A stretch of DNA of 18,947 nucleotides from H111-94 sp034436045 (lineage in GTDB: Bacteria > Chloroflexota > Ktedonobacteria > Ktedonobacterales > Ktedonobacteraceae), in the NCBI GenBank assembly GCA_034436045.1, contig DAOTVZ010000001.1, positions 1 through 18,947 of the forward strand. Direction: 5' to 3'. The notes below the pieces were generated by a model. The model did no database searches. It had not been told where the DNA came from and saw nothing but the letters and a program-made list of their open reading frames with translations. Both the position numbers and the translations under genes were made by a program. The stretch's first letter is position 1, and the number at the start of each line of letters is the position of its first letter. This document shows positions 6,984 to 15,321 of this stretch, piece after piece.

Positions 6984-7988
6984 TCACGCTCCTGCTATGC
7001 TACTCTTTGCCAACAACTGACGGGCCTGCTGCACATCGGTGGCAATCTGTGTTTTCAACGCTTCGATGTTGGGGAAGCGTTGCTCACTACGCAAATGGGC
7101 GATAAAATCAACGACGAGTTCTTTCCCATAGAGATCGAGCGTTGTGTCTAGCAGATGTACCTCGACCAGACGCTCAGTTCCCTGGAAGGTAGGGCGTACA
7201 CCGACATTGACTACACCATTATAGACGATAGGTGTAGAGCTTGTGTCACTCTTCTCCCCACTTTCTCTCATTGTGCCTTCAGTAAGATATACACGCACGG
7301 CATACACGCCATTTGCAGGCAAGAGGCGATGGGGGTCGGGACGCAGGTTGGCCGTCGGGAAGCCCAGCAGGCGTCCACGCTCATCGCCATGAACCACGGT
7401 GCCGCGAAAGGTGAGAGGATGCCCAAGCAATCGGGCCGCTTCTTCCACATTCCCCTCACTTACTAATGAACGGACGCGCGTGCTACTGATGCGTATTTCG
7501 CCATGTTCTGTCACTGGGATGGCGCGCACCACGATATTATGCTCACGTCCGTAGTTTTCCAGGAAAGGTACATCGCCCTTGCGATGATGACCGAGGCTGA
7601 AGTTTTCTCCCACCAGCAATCCTTTGAGCGTGAAGTGCTGACGCAGTGTGTCCAGGAACTCAGTCGCGCTCATCGCGGCGACCTCTGGTGTAAAGTTGAC
7701 GACGATGTAGTCGTTGATGCCGCCATACTGCTTGATGAGAGCCAGTTTCTCATCCAGGGTGGTTAGATAATAAATGTGCATGTTTGATCGCACGACCATC
7801 AGTGTGTGCGGGGAGAACGTCAGCACCGCCGCCTTACAGTGCAGGCTCTGCGCCAGGTTGCTGAGTTCATGCATCAGGCGCTGATGGCCGAGATGAATGC
7901 CGTCGAAGTTGCCAATCGTGATGGCAACGGGTTCTAACTCTTTCAGTGTCGTCGTGTATTGCATGGTGTATTGATAACGTTGTTCCAT
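6984..7988 (-). CDS. ribF: Bifunctional riboflavin kinase/FAD synthetase
   Basis: RibF converts riboflavin to FMN and FMN to FAD. The 334-aa protein has the N-terminal nucleotidyltransferase domain, with GNFDGIHLGH at 26-35 and the RISSTRVRSLV motif at 166-176. The C-terminal flavokinase domain carries GRLLGFPTAN (205-214), NVGVRPTF (261-268) and Glu276 in VEVHLLD, the probable catalytic acid. The length is slightly above the usual 310 or so because of a Ser/Glu-rich insertion around 239-253. The start codon is uncertain: neither ATG 7988 nor the in-frame ATG at 7964 has a good ribosome binding site. It follows truB after a 229-bp gap holding a repeat element and a weak promoter, and leads into fhaA. 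A role in supplying FAD to flavoproteins such as MerA is general, not specific. Confidence 0.95.
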   Translation of the reverse strand: MEQRYQYTMQYTTTLKELEPVAITIGNFDGIHLGHQRLMHELSNLAQSLHCKAAVLTFSPHTLMVVRSNMHIYYLTTLDEKLALIKQYGGINDYIVVNFTPEVAAMSATEFLDTLRQHFTLKGLLVGENFSLGHHRKGDVPFLENYGREHNIVVRAIPVTEHGEIRISSTRVRSLVSEGNVEEAARLLGHPLTFRGTVVHGDERGRLLGFPTANLRPDPHRLLPANGVYAVRVYLTEGTMRESGEKSDTSSTPIVYNGVVNVGVRPTFQGTERLVEVHLLDTTLDLYGKELVVDFIAHLRSEQRFPNIEALKTQIATDVQQARQLLAKSSIAGA

Positions 7989-8059
7989 AACACATGAGTA
8001 CGTTATGTATAAGTCTGTGCTATGTACTGAAACCGTGTTCCTTCTGTTTTTTCTTTGTT

Positions 8060-8088
8060 ATAGTACCACAGCTACTTTGCCCTAGCAA
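8060..8088 (-). promoter_or_regulatory. Weak candidate promoter for ribF-fhaA-fhaB-rodA
   Basis: On the minus strand TTGCTA (8088-8083) and TACTAT (8065-8060) are separated by 17 nt, with a TGG just before the -10 that makes it an extended -10. Each hexamer matches the consensus at only four positions. Its position after the truB 3' repeat and about 70 nt before ribF fits a separate transcription unit. Confidence 0.35.
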
Positions 8089-8140
8089 TAACAGGTATTT
8101 ATTGTCCAGGTCTATGGCCTTATGGGGGCTTTCCACCATT

Positions 8141-8224
8141 GATGTAGATACCGGTTCACCGTTACCCATCTTCCCTTGCACATTCGATGCCCCTGCACGA
8201 GCGTGGTGAAGCGGTATCTACATC
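8141..8224. repeat. 84-bp inverted-repeat element at the truB 3' end
   Basis: The left arm GATGTAGATACCGGTTCACC (8141-8160) and the right arm GGTGAAGCGGTATCTACATC (8205-8224) are inverted copies that match at 19 of 20 positions, enclosing a 44-bp centre. The centre contains two near-identical 9-mers, CCCTTGCAC and CCCCTGCAC. The right arm supplies the final Met codon and the TAG stop of truB. Size and structure resemble a miniature inverted-repeat (MITE- or REP-like) element. No U-run follows on either strand, so it is not a classical terminator. No target-site duplication is evident. Whether it is repeated in the genome cannot be seen here. Confidence 0.7.
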
Positions 8225-9105
8225 GGCGAGTTAAAGACCTTGCGCGGTTGCCAGAGTGCATGTTCGCTATCCCAGCTTGCGATAGCGATGAATATTCCTT
8301 TATTGTCATATACGCGCGCAAGCTCTGTGGGTGGCATAGGAGAATGAAAAGGGTTACCATGCAGAACACGTTCGGAGTTCACAGCGTCGAGGATCAGGGC
8401 GGGATAGTGTGCGAGGGCACGATCTGCCGGGACAAGCGCACGTGCGATCTGCCCCTGTTCTTGCAGAGCGGCCAGTTGCTCCAGCGTCAGGCTTTCGGCG
8501 AGCGTAAAGGGGCCGCTGCGGGTGCGGGTGAGAGCGGAGAGATGCGCACCGCAACCCAGGAACTCGCCCAGGTCGTGGGCCAGGGAGCGAATGTAGGTGC
8601 CTTTGCTACATTCGATGGCCAGTTTCAGACGCGGAGATTGCCAGTCCAGCAGGTCTAAGCGGGTGATGGTGACGGGACGAGCTGCCAGTGTGATCTCTTC
8701 GCCTGCTCGCACCCTTTTGTAGGCCGGTTGCCCCTGAATTTTGATGGCGGAATAGCGCGGTGGCAATTGCATCTGTTCGCCGAGAAAGTGTGGGAGAGCC
8801 GCCGCGATTTTCTCACGAGAGAGGTCACTGACAACAGCAGTACGTAGCACGGTGCCCTCGGCATCGTAAGTGTCGGTGACGACGCCGAAGGTAACCTCAG
8901 CCTCGTAGGCTTTGCCGCTTTCACTGAGATATTCGGCGATGCGCGTGGCCTGACCGACGCAGATCGGTAGAACGCCACTGGCGGCGGGATCAAGCGTACC
9001 CGCGTGTCCGACGCGCTTCTGCTTGAGCAGTGTGCGCACGCGGGCCACTACATCATGCGAGGTCATGCCGATGGCTTTGTTGATAATGAGTATACCGTCC
9101 ATCAT
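8218..9105 (-). CDS. truB: tRNA pseudouridine(55) synthase
   Basis: TruB isomerises U55 in the T-psi-C loop of tRNAs. The 295-aa protein starts MMDGILIINKAIGMTSHDVV, a family hallmark, followed by GHAGTLDPAASGVL with catalytic Asp39. Further TruB signatures are PPRYSAIKIQGQPAYKRVR and KGTYIRSLAHDLG. A C-terminal PUA-like extension is present (to about residue 290). The start overlaps the nrnA stop by four bases (ATGA), indicating translational coupling. The first two codons are both ATG, so the protein could start one residue later. The extreme C-terminus (final Met and stop) is provided by the inverted-repeat element, so the original end of the gene may have been slightly different. Confidence 0.96.
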   Translation of the reverse strand: MMDGILIINKAIGMTSHDVVARVRTLLKQKRVGHAGTLDPAASGVLPICVGQATRIAEYLSESGKAYEAEVTFGVVTDTYDAEGTVLRTAVVSDLSREKIAAALPHFLGEQMQLPPRYSAIKIQGQPAYKRVRAGEEITLAARPVTITRLDLLDWQSPRLKLAIECSKGTYIRSLAHDLGEFLGCGAHLSALTRTRSGPFTLAESLTLEQLAALQEQGQIARALVPADRALAHYPALILDAVNSERVLHGNPFHSPMPPTELARVYDNKGIFIAIASWDSEHALWQPRKVFNSPM

Positions 9106-10142
9106 TGTGATTGTTGATCTTGAAGGGCTATCTCGTGTTGCAAATCGGCTACAACCAGAGCTATTGCTTGCTCTAATGGTAACTTGATGGTGGCACCCGC
9201 TGCGCGGGCGTGGCCACCTCCGCCATAGCGCATGCAGATATTGGCGGCGTGATAAGGTTCGGCGGTACGCAGGCTCAGGCGAGTTTCGCCGGGGTCGTCG
9301 TAGGTTTTGAAGAAGGCGGCAATCTGGACGCCCTCGACATCGCGTAGAATGCCCGACATATTATCATCCATATCCGCGCTGGCACCGACGGCGCGCAGTG
9401 TTTCGTTGGTTGCATAGGACCAGATCAGGCGTCCATCGCAGGCAATGTGTGCCTGATTGATGACTGCCGCTTGCAAGCGTACCTGTGGCCAGGGACGCGA
9501 GCGATAGATAGCTTTGACTATCGGCTCAGCTACAGCGCCTGCGCGTAATAGCACTGCGCCGACCTCCATTGTGCGCGGCGTGGTGCTGGTGAACTGAAAA
9601 GAAGAAGTGTCGGTGATGATGCCGGTGAGCAGGCACTGCGCAGCCGGGCGGTCGAGCGGTAAATGAGCCTGTTGCTGGAAGAGAACGAGCAGTTCGCCGG
9701 TTGCTGCCGCCGTAGGGTCGATAATATTGACTCGTCCACAGCCTTCACTGCTGACGTGGTGGTCGATATTGATAATGGGTACTTGCTCTAAGAAACGGTG
9801 ATGCCGTTCGTAGAGCGTGCCATAGCGGCTCAATTCTCCGGCATCAACGGCGATGACCAGATCAAATGGCTCGCTGCCTGGGTTGCCGAGGGTCTGTTGA
9901 AGCCGTTCGATACCGGGGATGATGGAGAAGACAGCGGGTGCGGAGTCGGCACAGGCGGGTACGCAGGTTTTGCCGACCTGCTCCAGAATATGCATGAGTC
10001 CAACGGCAGAGCCGAGGCAATCGCCGTCAGGATGTTGATGCGCTAGAATGGCGATACGCTGCGCTGGCTCAATCAGAGCCAGCGCTTGCTGTACGAGTGA
10101 TGGATCAAGCTGCTGATCCAGGGCTGTAGTAGTTGCTGCCAT
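9102..10142 (-). CDS. nrnA: DHH/DHHA1 phosphoesterase (NrnA-like nanoRNase/pAp phosphatase)
   Basis: This 346-aa protein has the DHH domain with metal ligands in HQHPDGDCLGS (D39, D41), VDAGELSR (D100), NIDHHVSS (D127-H128-H129) and TDTSSF (D178). The C-terminal DHHA1 domain carries GGGGHARAAG (307-316) for substrate binding. NrnA enzymes degrade oligoribonucleotides of a few nucleotides and dephosphorylate 3'-phosphoadenosine 5'-phosphate. The position between rbfA and truB is the classical place for this gene in Gram-positive and related bacteria, which supports NrnA over other DHH enzymes. It lies 5 bp after rbfA and overlaps truB by 4 bp. It has only a distant ribosome binding site, inside rbfA, which suggests coupling. 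The relative nanoRNase and pAp activities cannot be told from sequence. Confidence 0.93.
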   Translation of the reverse strand: MAATTTALDQQLDPSLVQQALALIEPAQRIAILAHQHPDGDCLGSAVGLMHILEQVGKTCVPACADSAPAVFSIIPGIERLQQTLGNPGSEPFDLVIAVDAGELSRYGTLYERHHRFLEQVPIINIDHHVSSEGCGRVNIIDPTAAATGELLVLFQQQAHLPLDRPAAQCLLTGIITDTSSFQFTSTTPRTMEVGAVLLRAGAVAEPIVKAIYRSRPWPQVRLQAAVINQAHIACDGRLIWSYATNETLRAVGASADMDDNMSGILRDVEGVQIAAFFKTYDDPGETRLSLRTAEPYHAANICMRYGGGGHARAAGATIKLPLEQAIALVVADLQHEIALQDQQSQ

Positions 10143-10147
10143 ACGCT

Positions 10148-10528
10148 TTATTCGACCTCTGAGGTGTGCGCATTTTTGCGCTCTTCTTCCTCAATTTGTT
10201 GAATCAGGGCGAGAATGCGCGCACCTTCCTCAATAGAGGTATCCAGTTTGAAGACCAGTTCGGGCATGTAGCGGATCGTGAGGCGTTCCGCCAGTTCGTG
10301 CCGCAGGAAGCCACTGGCATGTTTTAATGCCTGCATGGTGCTTGCCCGCTCTTCGGCGGTTCCCATGACGCTGACATAGACCTTCGCGTGCCGCAAGTCG
10401 CCGCTGACCTCAACGCGGGTGATGCTGGCGAAGCCGATGCGAGGGTCTTTGACACGCAGACGCAGTAGATCACTGAGTTCGACCGCGATCTGCTCCCCTA
10501 GTTTCTCCTGCCTGTACGGATTGGGCAT
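10148..10528 (-). CDS. rbfA: Ribosome-binding factor A
   Basis: RbfA is a small KH-fold protein that binds the 30S subunit and aids late 16S rRNA maturation, notably in the cold. The 126-aa length is typical. Recognisable family stretches are the N-terminal RQEKLGEQIAVELSDLL, KDPRIGFASITRVEVS, DLRHAKVYVSVMG and the C-terminal RYMPELVFKLDTSIEEG. The start has a strong purine-rich site (AGAGGAAGAG). It lies 38 bp after infB and 5 bp before nrnA, all one direction. The final 15 residues are Glu/Lys-rich and probably disordered. No anomalies seen. Confidence 0.96.
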   Translation of the reverse strand: MPNPYRQEKLGEQIAVELSDLLRLRVKDPRIGFASITRVEVSGDLRHAKVYVSVMGTAEERASTMQALKHASGFLRHELAERLTIRYMPELVFKLDTSIEEGARILALIQQIEEEERKNAHTSEVE

Positions 10529-10566
10529 TTCTCTTCCTCTTTCCAGGTATGCTGATGGAGCGCTGG

Positions 10567-13020
<2,454 letters not shown>

Positions 13021-13086
13021 GAAGAAGACTCCCTTCTATCGAACGATGCGCCACACTTGGCGACGGAAATCACTCTTCACAGCCAC

Positions 13087-13130
13087 AAAAAAGGTCTGTC
13101 GCCCCTCTTCAGTAAAGAGGGAGACAGACC
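13087..13130 (-). terminator. Intrinsic terminator in the infB leader (candidate attenuator)
   Basis: Read on the minus strand, GGTCTGTC (13130-13123) pairs perfectly with GACAGACC (13100-13093). A second stem inside it, CCCTCTT with AAGAGGG, closes a five-base loop. Six U residues (13092-13087) follow at once, the textbook Rho-independent form. It lies about 66 bp before the infB start and about 300 bp after ylxR. It would therefore stop transcripts before infB unless an alternative structure forms. Confidence 0.85.
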
Positions 13131-13346
13131 CTCGCTGGTGCAGTGCCAGGCATGTTTCAGTCTGCGCTCTCTGGCGTAATAGCTATGTTCACATAATCAT
13201 AGCGGTCGCTCCGCAAACATTCGCTTGCTACAACTGCCCTTTTGACGAGGGGCTGTGTCTCTATTCAAAGTAGAGATAAAATGACGCATACAACTAATCT
13301 ATAATGAATGCTTTCCTATCACGGGCGGATAGGAATGATTGACAAT
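13131..13346 (-). promoter_or_regulatory. Structured 5' leader of infB
   Basis: This transcribed but non-coding stretch is part of the 407-bp gap between ylxR and infB. It contains several hairpins: TTCCTATC/GATAGGAA (13313-13320 with 13328-13335), TCTCTA/TAGAGA (13258-13263 with 13271-13276) and GCCC/GGGC (13236-13239 with 13250-13253). On the minus strand AGAGAGCGCAGAC (13172-13160) can pair with GTCTGTCTCCCTCT (13129-13116), which is the 5' half of the terminator. I count 11 pairs with two mismatches and one bulge. That would be an anti-terminator. I recognise no known riboswitch class. Confidence 0.45.
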
Positions 13347-13362
13347 GTTATGCTAGTATAAC
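13347..13362. promoter_or_regulatory. 16-bp palindrome over the infB promoter -10
   Basis: GTTATGCTAGTATAAC is a near-perfect palindrome: 5-bp arms GTTAT/ATAAC around a central CTAG, symmetric at 14 of 16 positions. It covers the -10 hexamer of the minus-strand infB promoter, where a repressor would compete with RNA polymerase. The binding protein is unknown. It could also be partly chance, since the AT-rich arm includes the -10 box itself. Confidence 0.45.
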
Positions 13363-13383
13363 CTACTCAGCCTGTCCTTGCAA
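13355..13383 (-). promoter_or_regulatory. Candidate infB promoter
   Basis: On the minus strand TTGCAA (13383-13378) and TATACT (13360-13355) are separated by exactly 17 nt. The hexamers match the sigma70-type consensus at four and five positions. Transcription would begin near 13348, giving a leader of about 330 nt before the infB ATG at 13020. It lies in the gap just after the ylxR stop. Confidence 0.6.
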
Positions 13384-13410
13384 TAAGGAAGCATCGAGGT
13401 ACCACTTATG

Positions 13411-13440
13411 GGGAGCGCTAGCTTGCTTTAATGCGCTCCC
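13411..13440 (-). terminator. GC-rich hairpin across the ylxR stop codon
   Basis: GGGAGCGC (13411-13418) and GCGCTCCC (13433-13440) form a perfect 8-bp stem with a 14-nt loop that contains the ylxR stop codon. No U-run follows, so termination would be weak or factor-dependent; it could also protect the nusA-ylxR mRNA 3' end. It marks the end of the nusA-ylxR part just before the infB promoter. Confidence 0.4.
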
Positions 13441-13763
13441 GTAGCCGGTGCGGGAAGCTCATCTCTGGGAAGGGTGGCAAGATATGCTTCCAATCCCGCG
13501 CGATCTTCCTCCGAAAGCGTGATCTCAAATTCTTGTTCGAGTCGGTGCTTCTTGAGGGCCACATCCCAACAAGAGTAGCGCGCGCACAGGTATGCACCGC
13601 GCCCGGATTTTTTGCCTGTGGCATCGATGAGTACATGCTGATCAGGCGTGCGTACCACGCGCAAAAGCTCGCGTTTCGGCTTGGTTGTGTGACAGGCGAT
13701 GCAAGTGCGCAATGGTACATGTTTGGGCTTGCGCACCTGCTTACTTGCTGTCCTGGCCATCAT
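13428..13763 (-). CDS. ylxR: YlxR family RNA-binding protein (RnpM-like)
   Basis: This 111-aa protein of the DUF448/YlxR family has RTCIACHTTKPKRELLRVVR (from residue 19) and TGKKSGRGAYLC (49-60), the two signature blocks. C21, C24, C60 and C65 form two Cys pairs. In Bacillus subtilis the family member is reported to bind and modulate RNase P RNA (name RnpM). The position right after nusA, 11 bp away, is the classical one. A strong AGGAAGGTGG precedes two consecutive ATGs (13763 and 13760); the second is better spaced, so the protein may be 110 aa. Unlike many genomes, no ylxQ gene follows, and infB is about 400 bp away. Family certain; cellular role here inferred. Confidence 0.93.
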   Translation of the reverse strand: MMARTASKQVRKPKHVPLRTCIACHTTKPKRELLRVVRTPDQHVLIDATGKKSGRGAYLCARYSCWDVALKKHRLEQEFEITLSEEDRAGLEAYLATLPRDELPAPATGAH

Positions 13764-13774
13764 CGCCCACCTTC

Positions 13775-14938
13775 CTAATAATCGGACGAGTGATGTCGCC
13801 CGCTATGACGCCCACCGCGTCCACCGCGTTCGCTGCGCCGCGTGTGGGAAGTCATCACCGGCTCCTGTATGTGCTCAACCTCGTCATAACTTTCGCCTTC
13901 TGTCGGTTTGGCCACATCGACGCGCCAGCCTGTGAGTTTGGCGGCCAGGCGGGCATTTTGTCCATCCTTGCCGATAGCCAGCGAGAGTTGACGTTCTGCC
14001 ACCGTGACCAGGGCGGTATGATCGGACTCGCGCAGTTCAACTTTGAGTGGCTTGACGGGGCTGAGCGCGTTGGCGACAAAAACAGCCGGATCAGGACTCC
14101 ACTGGATAATGTCAATCTTCTCGTCGTTCAATTCGTGAACGATATTGTTAATGCGTGAGCCGCGTACCCCGACACAGGAACCGATAGGGTCAAGGCCCTC
14201 CTGGCGTGCCACGACCGCGACCTTTGAGCGGCTGCCAGGTTCGCGCGCGATGGCTTTGATCTCAACGGTACCTTCGTAGATCTCCGGTACCTCGGCCTCA
14301 AAAAGACGACGTACAAGATCGCGGTGGGTACGCGAGACGAGAATCTGGAGGACACGCCCCTGGGAACGGCGCACATCGTAGACGTAGACGCGCAGACGTT
14401 GCCCCACCCGATAGCGCTCGGTAGGTACTTCTTCGGTCAGCGGCATCAAGCCTTCGATCTTATCGGTTTTATCGAGATCGAAGTCGATCAGCCAGCCACG
14501 TGCGGAGTCTTTGCGGGTCAGCGTGCCGAGACGGATTTCGCCGATCCAGTTCTTGATCTGGTCGTAAAGATGCTCGTGTTCGGCCTCGCGGATCTTCTGC
14601 AGGATAACCTGCTTCGCGTTCTGTGTTGGGATACGTGCGAAGATAGACGATGAATCCACATCGACAAACTGTCCAAGCGCCGCTCTAGGATAGAGCCGTT
14701 GTGCTTCTGCCAGGGAAATTTCCTCATTGGGATTTGCGACCTGGGCAACAACCCGCTTGGATGCCCACACGTGTACCTCGCCATTTTTATCGACCTCGAT
14801 GCGCACATTTTCGCCGCCGCCGAAGCTTTTACGGTACGCCGCTAACAGGGCATTCGCTACGGTCTCCATTACGACTTCGCGGGGTAGACCCTTCTCGGCA
14901 ATTAGCTGCGCGATTGCAGCCTGAAACTCACTTCTCAT
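13775..14938 (-). CDS. nusA: Transcription termination/antitermination protein NusA
   Basis: NusA binds RNA polymerase and nascent RNA and modulates pausing, intrinsic termination and antitermination. The 387-aa protein has the RNAP-binding N-terminal domain (1 to about 128), an S1 domain (about 135-200), KH1 with GSCVGVRGSRI (253-263) and KH2 with AIGKDGQNARLAAKLTGW (321-338). The conserved link SRTHRDLVRRLFEAEVPEI spans 202-220. It lacks the acidic repeats of the E. coli protein. It ends instead with a basic Arg/Gly-rich tail (RGGRGGRHSGRHH, 371-383) that could add RNA affinity. The start is supported by GGAGGAG eight bases upstream. rimP, which normally precedes nusA, is absent. The leader has an extended -10 promoter and a terminator-like hairpin, so NusA may regulate its own operon. 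Confidence 0.96.
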   Translation of the reverse strand: MRSEFQAAIAQLIAEKGLPREVVMETVANALLAAYRKSFGGGENVRIEVDKNGEVHVWASKRVVAQVANPNEEISLAEAQRLYPRAALGQFVDVDSSSIFARIPTQNAKQVILQKIREAEHEHLYDQIKNWIGEIRLGTLTRKDSARGWLIDFDLDKTDKIEGLMPLTEEVPTERYRVGQRLRVYVYDVRRSQGRVLQILVSRTHRDLVRRLFEAEVPEIYEGTVEIKAIAREPGSRSKVAVVARQEGLDPIGSCVGVRGSRINNIVHELNDEKIDIIQWSPDPAVFVANALSPVKPLKVELRESDHTALVTVAERQLSLAIGKDGQNARLAAKLTGWRVDVAKPTEGESYDEVEHIQEPVMTSHTRRSERGGRGGRHSGRHHSSDY

Positions 14939-15015
14939 ATGCCATGCTCCTCCCGCTGACGCCTGGTGAAAACTTCATCATTTTTTCGAGTGCAAAGAAA
15001 AAGTCCCTGGCAAAC

Positions 15016-15041
15016 AGAAAAGTGGGCGTGCCCACTTTTCT
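15016..15041. terminator. Hairpin in the nusA leader (candidate attenuator)
   Basis: AGAAAAGTGGGC (15016-15027) and GCCCACTTTTCT (15030-15041) are a perfect 12-bp inverted repeat with only two bases between. Read on the minus strand, the AGTGGGC/GCCCACT core is followed by TTTTCTGTTT, so it resembles an intrinsic terminator; on the plus strand TTTTCTCT follows too. It lies about 22 nt after the predicted nusA transcription start and about 80 nt before the ATG. Because the flanking genes diverge, ending an upstream gene is not a likely role. Confidence 0.6.
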
Positions 15042-15069
15042 CTAAAAGGTTTCCTTCATTTCTGTGACT

Positions 15070-15078
15070 ATTATATCA
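15070..15078 (-). promoter_or_regulatory. Extended -10 promoter of nusA-ylxR
   Basis: On the minus strand TGATATAAT (15078-15070) combines the TGN extension with a perfect TATAAT. A poor -35, TAGCCA, lies 17 nt further upstream, as expected for extended -10 promoters. Transcription would begin near 15063, about 125 nt before the nusA ATG. A small dyad, GCC-ATTT-GGC, overlaps the -35 area. Confidence 0.65.
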
Positions 15079-15282
15079 TGTCCCGTGCCATTTGGCTAGG
15101 GGGGAATGCTCATTCTGGCGCAAAAACGAGACTCTTCCCTATTGGAACTTCGTACTTTGACTCTTTCATATAGCCATAACACAGCACTGAAGATAAATAT
15201 TCCCTTAAAAAAGGTGTGATTACATCTCTATTTCAAAAGGTAACTTTTCACGGTTTCTTAGTGCAAAAATAAGACGCAAGTA

Positions 15283-15291
15283 TGCTATACT
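15283..15291 (+). promoter_or_regulatory. Extended -10 promoter of the HTH-GAF gene
   Basis: TGCTATACT (15283-15291) is a TGN-extended -10 with TATACT; no clear -35 is present. A dyad, ATACT (15287-15291) and AGTAT (15300-15304), overlaps the -10 and the presumed start of transcription, so the gene may be repressed or autoregulated there. The GTG start codon follows about 30 nt later, so the untranslated leader is short. Confidence 0.45.
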
Positions 15292-15321
15292 TATGGATGA
15301 GTATGGAGTAAGGAGTGTGCT

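Larger units (their letters stand above)
14939..15321. other. Divergent intergenic region, nusA / HTH-GAF regulator
   Basis: This 383-bp stretch holds no gene I can support; in particular no rimP. It contains the nusA leader with a hairpin, the nusA promoter and the promoter of the divergent regulator. Between them lies a short inverted repeat, GAATG/CATTC (15104-15108 with 15111-15115), just upstream of the nusA promoter. The remaining AT-rich part (about 15120-15240) shows nothing specific. Confidence 0.6.

Noticed and set aside
8176..8658. Plus-strand open frame antisense to truB
   Set aside because: It is a shadow of truB, with no ribosome binding site and no recognisable protein features.
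13093..13172. T-box riboswitch in the infB leader
   Set aside because: TGGCACTGCA resembles the T-box core TGGNACCGCG and CAGAGAGC resembles a stem I element. But the core has two mismatches, the distance between them is too short, no specifier loop is evident, and infB is not a usual T-box target.
13021..13427. A ylxQ-like or other protein gene between ylxR and infB
   Set aside because: No open frame of suitable length or ribosome binding site on the minus strand; hairpins and a promoter occupy the gap.
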